Under the pieces are notes generated by a model. That model saw only the letters and a list, made by a program, of their open reading frames with translations. It did not search any database and was not told the origin of the DNA. Both the position numbers and the translations under genes were made by a program. This document shows, piece by piece, positions 42,744 to 51,287 of a stretch of 61,220 nucleotides of DNA. This DNA comes from Armatimonadota bacterium. GTDB lineage: Bacteria; Sysuimicrobiota; Sysuimicrobiia; Sysuimicrobiales; Humicultoraceae. Positions within the stretch are counted from its first letter, which is position 1. Every line of letters starts with the position of its first letter. The stretch is from assembly GCA_016869025.1 (NCBI GenBank), contig VGFA01000015.1, positions 1 through 61,220 on the forward strand, given 5' to 3'.

Positions 42744-43593
42744 GCTCCTTCAGGCAGTCCCCTGTGTTGTGCCCTACGGCGACGGCGTAGAGGACGCTGG
42801 CGCGCGCTCCGTCGAGCCCCAGCAGCGCATCCAGCATTGCGTCGTCCAGCCCGCCCAGAGCGACCGCACCGAGGTCCAGTGCCGCGGCCGCCAGGTAGAT
42901 GTTCTGGGCGGCGTGTCCGGCCTCCAGGAGCACAAACCGGTAGCCCCGGGCGCCGTACTTGTCCGTGGTCCGCGCGAAGACGCCTGCCAGAACGATCAGC
43001 AGGCCGGCGCGCTCGATAAGGGCCGGGAAGGCGGTGACAGTCAGGAGATCGCTCAAACTGGTCTCCGGGGGGTCGAGGGTCACCAGCGCCCCGCTGTGAG
43101 CGGCGGCATCGTAGTGGTAGGGGCCAGGATGGACTCCTCCCAGGGGGACGGGGAACCAGAAGTACGCGTCAATCGGATAGCACGCACCTGCCGACGGAAC
43201 GGTCCGCCGCGCGTGGAGACCGTTCCCGCCGGCGCCGCCCCCGCCCGCCTCGATCCCACTGGCACCGGCCCCGCCGGCACTGATCATGCCGGCTGTTGTC
43301 CAGAGAAGTGTCCCTGCCTCCTCCAGCCGCAATGGGAGCCCGGCAAACTCGCGGGCGGATCTCCGGCGTTGTAGAGCAGCATCCAGCCCGACGCCCAGGC
43401 AGGTCCCGGGCGACGGCGCCGGCAGAGCCAGCAGCGGGCCTCGTCGCGGCCGCGCAGGCGCAGGGCCTCCTACCCTGGCGTGGGCCGCGGCGCGCCGTGA
43501 GATCTCGGCCCAGTCCGACGGCTTCCACTTGCTGCTCTCGTGAAAGACCTCCCACAGTGGATGGCCAGGTAGCATGCAGGGTTCAAGCGCCAT
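42721..43593 (-). CDS. SagB-type FMN-dependent azoline dehydrogenase
   Basis: The product is 290 residues. It has the SagB pattern: ALQRRRSAREFAGLPLRLEEAGTLLWTTAG, a phosphate loop ARRTVPSAGACYPIDAYFW, and KYGARGYRFVLLEAGHAAQNIYLAAAALDLG with the catalytic Tyr/Lys area in TTDKYGARGY. It oxidises azolines formed by the YcaO enzyme to aromatic azoles. The Gly/Ala-rich insert (GAGASGIEAGGGGAGGN) is unusual. GAGG lies seven bases before the ATG. Confidence 0.88.
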   Translation of the reverse strand: MALEPCMLPGHPLWEVFHESSKWKPSDWAEISRRAAAHARVGGPAPARPRRGPLLALPAPSPGTCLGVGLDAALQRRRSAREFAGLPLRLEEAGTLLWTTAGMISAGGAGASGIEAGGGGAGGNGLHARRTVPSAGACYPIDAYFWFPVPLGGVHPGPYHYDAAAHSGALVTLDPPETSLSDLLTVTAFPALIERAGLLIVLAGVFARTTDKYGARGYRFVLLEAGHAAQNIYLAAAALDLGAVALGGLDDAMLDALLGLDGARASVLYAVAVGHNTGDCLKEHGDSAGG

Positions 43594-43602
43594 CTGCGCG
43601 CC

Positions 43603-44937
43603 TCACGGAAACGGGTGCGGGTAGGGGTTGAGCCCACACCCTCCTGCCAGGCCCAGGCGCTCCGGCACCTCCCATAGGCGCGAGTATCCCAGGAACCGCT
43701 GGGCGTGCGAGGGTGCTATGTCCAACAGGCCGGGCACGAGAACCCTGACCGCCACGAACCCGCAGGCCGCCAGGTCTGGCGTTGTCAGGTCAACCGCGAG
43801 CGCCTGCAGGCCTCGGCGTTCGAGGCGTTCAAGGCAGTACCCCAGATCTGCCTCGGGGGAGCGGCTCGCGTCATGGAGATCCTCCAGGCAGACAGGATTC
43901 GCGGCGGAGTCCACCAGGAAACCCAGGTAGGTCAGCGACTGCGGCTGGCCGTACAGACGCACGTGATCGGAGAACCGTCTCACGTTCGCGAAGCCGACTC
44001 CAGGATCAAAGCCCGCTCCTCCGCCCATCTGGCGGAGCCAGGTGCGGGTCTGGACCGCCTCCAGGAGGGCCTTGAGCAGCGCGGCCGCCGGGTCCAGGCG
44101 CGCGGCCGCACCGACGGCCGCAACGCTGGAGCCGGCCTTGGGATCGAGCACGACTACCAGAACGACGCTGATCCCGAGGTCGGTGGGCAGCAGCCTGTAG
44201 AGAAACGTGAGCCCGCTGCGCCCAAACCGTTCGCGCACTATGGAGGCCAGGGGCCCCGAGCGCGGCAGGAGCAGCGGGGTCGCCGGAAGTTGCCGCCACC
44301 AGGTGAGGGCGAAGGCGTCCCGTTCCACGACCTCGAGGAGAGCGGCCAGCAGGGCCGCGCTCCGGGTGCGAGCGCATGCCAGTCCGGTTGAGATCGCGGG
44401 GCCGATGTTGGCAAGCCACGGCTCCTGCCGCTCCACAAGGAACACACGCTTTGCCGGCACCCATGCCATTCCGCCTCCCATCAAACTATGTGCGGCCACC
44501 CACTCCAGGACGGTGTTCTCCTCGAACCTGACGTATGGCAGCCCGGCCTGCCACTGCTCGGCCGAGAACAGTGCGTAGGCATCAGGGTGAGGACCACCTA
44601 CTTCGCTCCAGGTGGCTTCAACGAGATCAGCCCGATCCGGAAACGACGCAGAGTACCTCTCGAGCACCTCGCCAACGGCCCTGGCCGCGGCCTGGTCGTG
44701 TCCGAGCCCCACGCCGCTGGCGGAGATGACGAACGACCGGCGGCCGTCGGGCAGCGCTGTGCGGGCTGCGTCGGTACCGGCCGCAGCCACGCAGGCCACG
44801 TCCGGCTCGTCAGGCGGCATGGGAATTGTGGCCAGCGCTCCGAGAACGCCTGCCAGCGGGGTCGTCAGGCGGCCGGCACCGTCCAGGGTGTTGGCCGCCT
44901 CGGCCTGATCGAGCTCTGCTACAACTGCACTGAGCAT
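43603..44937 (-). CDS. YcaO-domain azoline-forming cyclodehydratase (SagD-like)
   Basis: The product is 444 residues. Three ATP/Mg acid motifs of YcaO are present: GEVLER (about 89-94), EVVERD (about 202-207) and EAVQ (about 293-296). The extreme C-terminus is NPYPHPFP, the PxPxP tail of azoline-forming YcaO enzymes that closes the active site. With the E1-like partner it converts Cys/Ser of the precursor into thiazolines/oxazolines using ATP. ATG 44937 is chosen; the open frame extends upstream only as a shadow of the SagC gene. It overlaps that gene by 19 bases. Confidence 0.92.
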   Translation of the reverse strand: MLSAVVAELDQAEAANTLDGAGRLTTPLAGVLGALATIPMPPDEPDVACVAAAGTDAARTALPDGRRSFVISASGVGLGHDQAAARAVGEVLERYSASFPDRADLVEATWSEVGGPHPDAYALFSAEQWQAGLPYVRFEENTVLEWVAAHSLMGGGMAWVPAKRVFLVERQEPWLANIGPAISTGLACARTRSAALLAALLEVVERDAFALTWWRQLPATPLLLPRSGPLASIVRERFGRSGLTFLYRLLPTDLGISVVLVVVLDPKAGSSVAAVGAAARLDPAAALLKALLEAVQTRTWLRQMGGGAGFDPGVGFANVRRFSDHVRLYGQPQSLTYLGFLVDSAANPVCLEDLHDASRSPEADLGYCLERLERRGLQALAVDLTTPDLAACGFVAVRVLVPGLLDIAPSHAQRFLGYSRLWEVPERLGLAGGCGLNPYPHPFP

Positions 44938-45911
44938 GGAACTGACACCTGCCGGCGGCCGGGCCGGACAGATGCGCAGGCCGGACATCGCGGGAGCCGG
45001 AGGACGTCGGCCCGGGTCCAGGCCAGTGTGCGCAGGTGAATCCTGATCAGCCTCTCCTCGATCGCGGGCCTGTCGGCGCCGAGCAGTGACTTGAGCACCT
45101 CCACTACGGCGACGCCGGCCGCGGCCTGAACCGCAGCGGGAAGCATGGGACGGCTGCCCACTCTGAGAAGCCGAACAGGGCCCGGCGCCAGGGCCTCGGC
45201 CCTGACCCGCAGGCACACCAGGCAGGGGGAGCGACCCGGCACGATGAGCGGGCCCAGGGTTATCTCGGCCGCGTCGCTGATAATCGGCAGCCAGGGCGTC
45301 CCGGTGGCAAGACTGAAGGCGTTGAGCTGCAGGAGCGACGCGTCGCGCAGGTTCGTACCGCAGCCGACAAGGAGGGAGGAGTTACCGATGAGATCTGCCG
45401 CGGCTTCGGCAGCCGGCTGCTCCCCGTTGCGCGGAATCCTCTGGGTATTGACCTGGCAGTCCAGCAGAAGCCCCTCGATTGACCGTGAGATTCGATCATC
45501 TCCCCACAGGCAGACCGAGGCGCTCTCCAGTCGAGCGCTCAGATGGCCGGAATCGCCCGGGGGGGCTAGTGCCCGGAGGAACTCGGTGACCTCTGAGCCG
45601 GGCGCCTGGGGCAGTCCTGGGCGCGCACCGGCAACCAGCAGGCAACCGGCAACCAGGAGGCCACCGGCGGAAAGCTGGGCGACGAGACGCTCAATCACCT
45701 CTGCGGAACACCCGGCAAGCTCAGCGCATATCTCGTCCACGGTGTGCTCGCCGTCTAGAACCGGGAGCAGGTCGGGAAGGAGCACCCCGACCCCCGAACC
45801 GGAGAGGCGAACGGATCTTCCAGGCGACCTGAGCTCCACGTCGCTCTCCCCGACAGCGTACACCGACCAGAAGTCCGGCAGGAGCGGCCTATAGGGTACA
45901 CGTGCGTCCAC
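44919..45911 (-). CDS. TOMM cyclodehydratase partner protein (SagC/E1-like, leader-binding)
   Basis: The product is 330 residues. The N-terminal part is a PqqD-like winged helix (VLLPDLLPVLDGEHTVDEICAELAG..EVIERLVAQLSAGGLLV) that binds RiPP leaders. An E1/ThiF-like Rossmann domain (VCLWGDDRISRSIEGLLLDCQV, LLVGCGTNLRDASLLQLNAFSL) follows, with two CxxC zinc pairs, CLVC and CPAC. It presents the precursor to YcaO. GTG 45911 has AAGGAGG five bases upstream, better than the GTG at 45947. It is the second gene of the cluster. Confidence 0.85.
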   Translation of the reverse strand: MDARVPYRPLLPDFWSVYAVGESDVELRSPGRSVRLSGSGVGVLLPDLLPVLDGEHTVDEICAELAGCSAEVIERLVAQLSAGGLLVAGCLLVAGARPGLPQAPGSEVTEFLRALAPPGDSGHLSARLESASVCLWGDDRISRSIEGLLLDCQVNTQRIPRNGEQPAAEAAADLIGNSSLLVGCGTNLRDASLLQLNAFSLATGTPWLPIISDAAEITLGPLIVPGRSPCLVCLRVRAEALAPGPVRLLRVGSRPMLPAAVQAAAGVAVVEVLKSLLGADRPAIEERLIRIHLRTLAWTRADVLRLPRCPACASVRPGRRQVSVPCSVQL

Positions 45912-46019
45912 TCGCGCCTCCTTGATGGTGCCGGGCAGGCCTCTCACAACGCTCTCACACGGTGCGCCCGATCACCGGCTGTGGGGGCTGTGGCCGCTAA
46001 AGACGCCCGTGCATCGCCT

Positions 46020-46035
46020 CAGCCCCCACGGGCTG
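46020..46035 (-). terminator. Short hairpin between TOMM precursor and biosynthetic genes
   Basis: On the minus strand CAGCCC and GGGCTG (46035-46030 and 46025-46020) pair around a 4-nt loop. There is no real U-run afterwards. Such hairpins after RiPP precursors often cause partial termination, giving more precursor than enzyme mRNA; here this is only a possibility. Confidence 0.3.
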
Positions 46036-46041
46036 CCCGAC

Positions 46042-46170
46042 CTACATCATGTCTCCGCCGCCACCGCCGCCACCGCCGCTGCAACAACAGCAGCAGCAAC
46101 ACGCGATGATGATGTCTCCTCCGCGATCGAACAGGGTGACGCTTTCGAGCTCAACAATCTGCAGTTCCAT
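46042..46170 (-). CDS. TOMM (streptolysin-S-like) precursor peptide
   Basis: This 42-residue ORF sits immediately upstream of the SagC-YcaO-SagB cluster on the same strand. The leader begins MELQIVELES and ends DRGGDIIIA; the core is CCCCCCCSGGGGGGGGDMM. Seven consecutive Cys plus one Ser are the expected sites of azole formation, as in the Cys-rich core of SagA. GAGGAGGTGA (46186-46177) lies six bases before the ATG, a near-perfect ribosome site. The Cys block mixes TGT/TGC and the Gly block mixes GGC/GGT/GGA, so the runs are not simple triplet slippage. The leader is amphipathic and acidic. Core activity (toxin, signal or metal binding) is unknown. Confidence 0.88.
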   Translation of the reverse strand: MELQIVELESVTLFDRGGDIIIACCCCCCCSGGGGGGGGDMM

Positions 46171-46176
46171 GTCGGG

Positions 46177-46186
46177 TCACCTCCTC
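46177..46186 (-). promoter_or_regulatory. Near-perfect ribosome-binding site of the TOMM precursor
   Basis: GAGGAGGTGA on the minus strand pairs almost fully with the 16S rRNA tail and sits 6 nt from the ATG at 46170. It is stronger than the sites of the downstream enzyme genes, as expected for a structural peptide made in excess. A possible -10 (TAGAAT, 46247-46242) lies upstream at the end of comF, without a clear -35. Confidence 0.75.
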
Positions 46187-46244
46187 ATGCGCCAGGATGT
46201 GTGCCATAGCAACCCCGGTGCGCCCGGCCCGTGGTCCGCCCATT

Positions 46245-46997
46245 CTATCGGCGTGAACCTGTCGCCGTTGCGGGCCCGGTCCGCTTCAAGGCCCGCGCCA
46301 GTGTCAGCACGACAACCCGATCTGCGCCAGCGTTCTTCAGGGCGAGGGCGCAGGCCGCTGCAGTGGAGCCGGTTGAGTAGACATCGTCAACAAGCAGCAC
46401 AGTCCCGGCCACCGTTTCCTCTCCCGGCGCAAAGGCGTTCCGCACGTTGCCCGTTCTGTCGCAGGCGCCCAACTCGACCTGGGGGCGATCCTGGTGCATC
46501 CGACGCAGCGCCCGGGCGGTGCAGGGCACGCCGAGTATGGAGGCAACCGGCCCGGCCAGCAGGTCGGACTGATTGAAGCCGCGGGCCTTGAGCCGGGCGG
46601 GATGAAGGGGCACGGGAACGACCACACCAACGCCGCGGGTGATCTCAAGTGGAGCCAGAGCAGCCAGGAGCCTGCCCAGCGCGCTGGCCGCTGCCTTCCG
46701 GCCGTGGAACTTCAGGCCGCAGATGGCACGGCGAAGCCTGCCGTCGTAGACGGCCAGCGAGCGGGCGGCATCAAACGGGGGCGGCGAGCGGTTGCAGGCG
46801 GAGCACCGGACGGAAGACACGGGGACGGCGCCTGCCGGGCTGCCTTCCGCCGCGCGCAGCGGAGCGCCACACTGCTCGCAGGTGGGCGGCAGGATACGTT
46901 CAATCTGCTCGCAGCACGCGGCGCAGAAGGCCGTACCCAGAGCGCCGCAGCCCTCGCATCTGGACGGGATCAGTAGGTCCAGCAGACCAGCCCACAC
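46245..46997 (-). CDS. comF: ComF-family phosphoribosyltransferase-like protein
   Basis: The product is 250 residues. Zinc-finger-like cysteine pairs at the N-terminus (CEGCGALGTAFCAACC, CEQCGAPL, CSAC) precede a PRT domain with VVPVPLHPARLKARGFNQSDLLA. The PRPP loop is TVLLVDDVYSTGSTAAAC. ComF proteins take part in DNA uptake or related DNA metabolism. The start is GTG at 46997. It lies 74 nt upstream of the TOMM precursor. Confidence 0.92.
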   Translation of the reverse strand: MWAGLLDLLIPSRCEGCGALGTAFCAACCEQIERILPPTCEQCGAPLRAAEGSPAGAVPVSSVRCSACNRSPPPFDAARSLAVYDGRLRRAICGLKFHGRKAAASALGRLLAALAPLEITRGVGVVVPVPLHPARLKARGFNQSDLLAGPVASILGVPCTARALRRMHQDRPQVELGACDRTGNVRNAFAPGEETVAGTVLLVDDVYSTGSTAAACALALKNAGADRVVVLTLARALKRTGPATATGSRR

Positions 46998-47050
46998 CCG
47001 TCACATCGGCGGGCGCCGGTGGGGATTGCAGGTCCTGCTTGAGTGACGCT

Positions 47051-48307
47051 CTAGGTGCCTTCCTGCCAGCTCTCCAAGTAGAGGCGCTGTGCCTCGGTCA
47101 GCGCGTCGATCCCAATGCCCATCCCCTCAAGCTTGAGCTGCGCCACCGCCTCGTCTATGGCCCGCGGCACCCCGTGCACGGTCTTCTCCATCCTGGCGCC
47201 CTGCGACGCCAGGTGGGCGGCAGAAAGTGCCTGGTTGGCGAACGACATGTCCATCACAGCGGCCGGGTGCCCCTCGGCCGCGGCCAGATTGAGCAACCGC
47301 CCCTCGGCCAGCAGATAGATCCGGCGGCCGTCGGCAAGTGTGAACTCCTCGACATGCTCCCGCGCGGGCCGCCGACTCGTGGCCATCGCCTCCAGCGCCG
47401 CGATGTCTATCTCCACGTTGAAGTGCCCGCTGTTCCCGAGTATCGCCCCGTCGCGCATCAACGCGAAGTGCTCGCCGCGCAGCACGCCGGTGTTGCCGGT
47501 CACCGTAATGAACACGTCGCCCACTGGGGCTGCCTGGGCGGCCGGCATTACCTGGTAGCCGTCCATCAGGGCCTCCAGAGCACACAGGGGCGAAACCTCG
47601 GTCACGATCACGTGCGCGCCCATTCCCCGCGCCCGCATCGCCACGCCGCGACCGCACGAGCCGTACCCGCAAACGACCACGGTCCGGCCGGCCACCAGGA
47701 TGTTGGTGGCCCTCAGCAGGCCGTCAATCGTGGACTGGCCGGTGCCGTACCGGTTGTCAAACAGGTGCTTCGTCTTCGCGTCGTTCACGGCGATGATGGG
47801 ATACTTCAGCGCGCCGTCGCGCGCCATGGCCCGCAGGCGAATCACGCCGGTGGTCGTCTCCTCGGTGCCGCCGATGACATCTCCGAGCAGCTCGGTGCGT
47901 TCGCTGTGCAGGGTCGAGACCAGGTCGGCACCGTCGTCCATGGTGATGTGCGGCCGCTGGGCCAGGGCCTCGTGAATGTGGCGGTAGTACGTGTCGCGGT
48001 CCACGCCCCGTATGGCGAAGACACCGATGCCGTACTCGGCTGCGAGCGCAGCCGCCACATCGTCCTGCGTCGAGAGCGGATTGCTGGCGCACAGCGTCAC
48101 CCGCGCGCCGCCTGCGCGAAGCGCCAGGACCAGCACCGCGGTCTCAGTGGTCACATGGAGACAGGCCGCGATGCGCCGGTCGCGCAGCGGCTGCTCGGCA
48201 ACGAAGCGTCCGGCGATGCGCCTCATGACCGGCATTTCGCGCTCCGCCCAGGCGATGCGGCGCAGACCCTCCTCTGCCATGGTAAGGTCGCGCACGTCGT
48301 GACTCAT
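47051..48307 (-). CDS. ahcY: Adenosylhomocysteinase
   Basis: The product is 418 residues. It contains the substrate-binding motif [42 protein letters not shown] and the NAD site [29 protein letters not shown]. The C-terminal [22 protein letters not shown] completes the family pattern. It hydrolyses S-adenosylhomocysteine to homocysteine and adenosine, recycling the product of SAM methylation. AGGAGG precedes the ATG. It lies between comF and rpoD in a collinear run. Confidence 0.95.
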   Translation of the reverse strand: MSHDVRDLTMAEEGLRRIAWAEREMPVMRRIAGRFVAEQPLRDRRIAACLHVTTETAVLVLALRAGGARVTLCASNPLSTQDDVAAALAAEYGIGVFAIRGVDRDTYYRHIHEALAQRPHITMDDGADLVSTLHSERTELLGDVIGGTEETTTGVIRLRAMARDGALKYPIIAVNDAKTKHLFDNRYGTGQSTIDGLLRATNILVAGRTVVVCGYGSCGRGVAMRARGMGAHVIVTEVSPLCALEALMDGYQVMPAAQAAPVGDVFITVTGNTGVLRGEHFALMRDGAILGNSGHFNVEIDIAALEAMATSRRPAREHVEEFTLADGRRIYLLAEGRLLNLAAAEGHPAAVMDMSFANQALSAAHLASQGARMEKTVHGVPRAIDEAVAQLKLEGMGIGIDALTEAQRLYLESWQEGT

Positions 48308-48338
48308 GCCGTCCTCCTGAGGGCTCGTTGTAGGGTGA

Positions 48339-49448
48339 CTACTCGATGAAGTCCTTCAGCCGCTTGCTGCGGCTGGGGTGTCGCAGCTTGCGTAGCGCCT
48401 TTGCCTCAATCTGCCGGATGCGCTCACGGGTGACCCCGAACTCCCGCCCCACCTCTTCCAGCGTGCGCGGCCGGCCGTCGTCCAGGCCGAACCTCAGTCT
48501 CAGCACCTTACGCTCGCGCGGGGTCAGGGTTTCAAGCACGCCCTCTAGCTGCTCCTTGAGCATCGTGAACGAGGCGGCCTCTGCCGGCGCCAGCGCGTCG
48601 TGGTCCTCGATGAAGTCGCCCAGGTGGCTGTCTTCCTCCTCGCCGATGGGCGTTTCTAGCGAGATCGGCTCCTGGGCGATCTTGTTGATCTCGCGCACCC
48701 GCTCCACCGACAGGCCCATCGCCGCGGAGATCTCCTCGGGGCTAGGCTCGCGCCCCAGTTCCTGCAACAGCTGCCGCGAGATGCGCACCAGCTTGTTGAT
48801 GGTCTCGACCATATGAACCGGGATACGGATCGTCCGCGCCTGGTCGGCCAGCGCGCGTGTGATCGCCTGCCTGATCCACCAGGTGGCATATGTGCTGAAC
48901 TTGTACCCCTTGCGCCAGTCGAACTTCTCGACGGCGCGGATCAGCCCCAGGTTGCCCTCCTGGATGAGGTCCAGGAACAGCATCCCCCGGCCCACGTATT
49001 TCTTGGCAATCGAGACAACTAGCCGAAGGTTGGCCTCGATCAGTCGCCGCTTGGCCTCCTCATCGCCTTTCTCCATCCGCTGCGCCAGCGAAACCTCTTG
49101 CGGCTGGGTGAGCAGCGATACCTTGCCGATCTCCTTGAGGTACATACGGACGGGATCGTCAATCGAGATCCCCTCCGGGGGCTTGATAGCGGACTCGGCC
49201 TCCTCCTCGACCTCGCGCTTCGGCCTGGCCTCGGCCTCCTTGGCGTCCTCCACTATCTCGATCCCCTGCTCTGCCAGGATCGCGTAGAGCCGGTCTACCT
49301 GGTCCACGTTCTGCTCTATCTCGGGGAACTGCTCGAGGATGTCGTCGTGCGTCAAGAACCCACGCTTGCGCCCGAGCTCAACGAGCGCCCGCAGCTCGGG
49401 CGTTAGCTCCTCGGTGCTCACCTGGACTTGCGGCTTCTTCTTCGCCAT
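48339..49448 (-). CDS. rpoD: RNA polymerase sigma factor RpoD/SigA type
   Basis: The product is 369 residues, the short form typical of Gram-positive-like bacteria. Region 1.1-like N-terminus ([25 protein letters not shown]) is followed by 1.2 [32 protein letters not shown]. Region 2 is [64 protein letters not shown]. Region 4 ends [31 protein letters not shown]. It is the housekeeping promoter-recognition factor. It directly follows dnaG (31 nt), as in the classical dnaG-rpoD macromolecular-synthesis arrangement. Confidence 0.97.
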   Translation of the reverse strand: MAKKKPQVQVSTEELTPELRALVELGRKRGFLTHDDILEQFPEIEQNVDQVDRLYAILAEQGIEIVEDAKEAEARPKREVEEEAESAIKPPEGISIDDPVRMYLKEIGKVSLLTQPQEVSLAQRMEKGDEEAKRRLIEANLRLVVSIAKKYVGRGMLFLDLIQEGNLGLIRAVEKFDWRKGYKFSTYATWWIRQAITRALADQARTIRIPVHMVETINKLVRISRQLLQELGREPSPEEISAAMGLSVERVREINKIAQEPISLETPIGEEEDSHLGDFIEDHDALAPAEAASFTMLKEQLEGVLETLTPRERKVLRLRFGLDDGRPRTLEEVGREFGVTRERIRQIEAKALRKLRHPSRSKRLKDFIE

Positions 49449-49479
49449 CCCCCAACCTGACTCGTTCCTGGCACGGCGT

Positions 49480-51243
49480 CTAGTTTCGCCGCCGCCCCGC
49501 CGTGATCAGCTCCGCGTAGGCAGCCTGGAGCCGTCGAAGCTCTGTCTCATCCCCGCACGCCTGGGCCGCCTGAAGGGCCACCCACAGTCGCTCTCGCTCA
49601 GCCGCCGCGGGGCTGGTGTGCACCAGGTAGCGCACTGCCTCGGCAGCGGCCCGGTCCTTGTCCCTCTCGGTCACCGGCGGCGGTTCAAACGCCAGCCGCA
49701 CCAGCAGAACCGAAGCCGCGTCATCCAGCCCCTCGCGCAGCGTGCCTGCGTCCGCATCCGGCGACACCAGCAGTGCCGTCGCCAGAGCCCGGTGCGCCGG
49801 AACGGAAAACGCGTCGGCGTCCAGCACCCGGGCGATCTCCGTCCTGCGGCCCGGTTCCGCCACCATCAGGTGCAGCAGCAACCGCTCCGCTTCCTCCCGG
49901 GCCCGGTCGCCGCTCGGCGTCATCGCGCCCCGTTGCTGTGTGGGAGAGCGCCCTGACCGCTTGCGCGAGCGCAAGCGCTGGCGCAGGGCATCCTCGGGCA
50001 CCGCAAACCGTCCGGCCAGCGCGCGCAGGTACTCTGCCGCACGAACCGGATTCGCGACCATCTGAATAACATCCAACATTTCGTCAACAAGCGCGAGTTT
50101 CCCTTCCCTCGTATCGGGATCATGGCGGAGAGCGGCGGCCTCGAGGCGGTACTCGAACATGGGGAGCGCACCGGCCAGCAGATGGCCGAATGCCTCGGCG
50201 CCATGGCGCCGCAAGTAGGCGTCGGGATCCTCGCCCGACGGCAGGACGGCGACGCGAACCGATACCTCCGCTTCCTCACACAGCGCCAGGCCGCGCTCGG
50301 CCGCCGCTGCTCCGGCCTGGTCCGGATCGTACATGAGCACGGCGCGCTGCGCGAACCGCCTGAGCAGGCCAACCTGATCGGCGGTAAGTGCGGTTCCTAG
50401 AGAAGCCACCGCATTGCAGAACCCAAACTGGTGGCAGGCCAGGACATCCATGTAGCCTTCCACCACGAGGACCTCTCCTCGCTCCCGAATCGCGTCGCGG
50501 GCAGGACCGAGCGCATAGAGCAACCTGCCCTTGGAGAACGCAGGGGTCTCCTTCGAGTTCAGGTACTTGGGTTCGGCGTCGTCAAGCGCGCGGCCGCCGA
50601 AGGCCACCACACGGTCCTGAAGGTCCAGGATCGGGAACATTAGGCGGTCGCGAAACACATCGTAGTACCCCCCGCTGGCCCGCGGTGCTGCGAGACCGGC
50701 CTGCTCCAGCAGCGCTGCCGGATAGCCCCGGGCCTGGAGCGCGACCAGCATGCCATCCCATCCCGGCGCCGCGTAGCCGAGGTGAAACGCACTGGCGATT
50801 TCCTCGCTCACCCCTCGCCGCGCCAGGTATGCCCGCGCCTTTCGCCCTGCCGAGGCAAGCATTGCCTGGAAGTGGTCGCGGGCGGCGTCCAGCGCGCGCA
50901 GGATCTGCTCCCGCTCCGACGCCCGCTGCGCGGCATCAGGCGAGGTTTCGACCTCAATGCCTGCCCGCCGGCCTAGCTCCGCCGCGGCCTCCATGAAGTT
51001 GAGGTTGGCGGAGCGCATCAAGAAGTCGAAGATGTCGCCGCCTGCGCCGCAGCCGAAGCAGTGAAACAGCCCCCGCTCAGGGTCTACGTGGAATGACGGC
51101 GTCTTCTCCTGGTGGAACGGGCAGAGCCCCTTGTAGTAACGGCCGGACTTCTTCAGCGAGGCATGGCTCGAGATCAGGGCGACGATGTCGGTCCGCCGCC
51201 TGATCTCCTCCTTGGTCTCACCCGCAATCCACCCGCGACTCAT
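49480..51243 (-). CDS. dnaG: DNA primase
   Basis: The product is 587 residues. The CHC2 zinc domain has [30 protein letters not shown]. The catalytic core follows, with TOPRIM motifs [15 protein letters not shown] and [15 protein letters not shown], and a C-terminal helicase-binding region. It makes RNA primers at the replication fork. AGGAGG precedes the ATG. Its first ~118 codons have a diverged second copy in inverted orientation at 59330-59684. Confidence 0.96.
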   Translation of the reverse strand: MSRGWIAGETKEEIRRRTDIVALISSHASLKKSGRYYKGLCPFHQEKTPSFHVDPERGLFHCFGCGAGGDIFDFLMRSANLNFMEAAAELGRRAGIEVETSPDAAQRASEREQILRALDAARDHFQAMLASAGRKARAYLARRGVSEEIASAFHLGYAAPGWDGMLVALQARGYPAALLEQAGLAAPRASGGYYDVFRDRLMFPILDLQDRVVAFGGRALDDAEPKYLNSKETPAFSKGRLLYALGPARDAIRERGEVLVVEGYMDVLACHQFGFCNAVASLGTALTADQVGLLRRFAQRAVLMYDPDQAGAAAAERGLALCEEAEVSVRVAVLPSGEDPDAYLRRHGAEAFGHLLAGALPMFEYRLEAAALRHDPDTREGKLALVDEMLDVIQMVANPVRAAEYLRALAGRFAVPEDALRQRLRSRKRSGRSPTQQRGAMTPSGDRAREEAERLLLHLMVAEPGRRTEIARVLDADAFSVPAHRALATALLVSPDADAGTLREGLDDAASVLLVRLAFEPPPVTERDKDRAAAEAVRYLVHTSPAAAERERLWVALQAAQACGDETELRRLQAAYAELITAGRRRN

Positions 51244-51287
51244 TGCCCTCCTGGGTCCTCATCCGCTCAACCCTCAAGTACCTGTCG

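Noticed and set aside
44938-45216. N-terminal extension of the YcaO protein
   Set aside because: The sequence is Arg/Gly-rich and overlaps the SagC gene in another frame; family alignment begins near MLSAVVAEL.
46049-46576. Plus-strand ORF beginning with runs of proline and glutamine
   Set aside because: It is the antisense reading of the precursor's Gly and Cys codons, lacks a ribosome site and runs into the comF gene.
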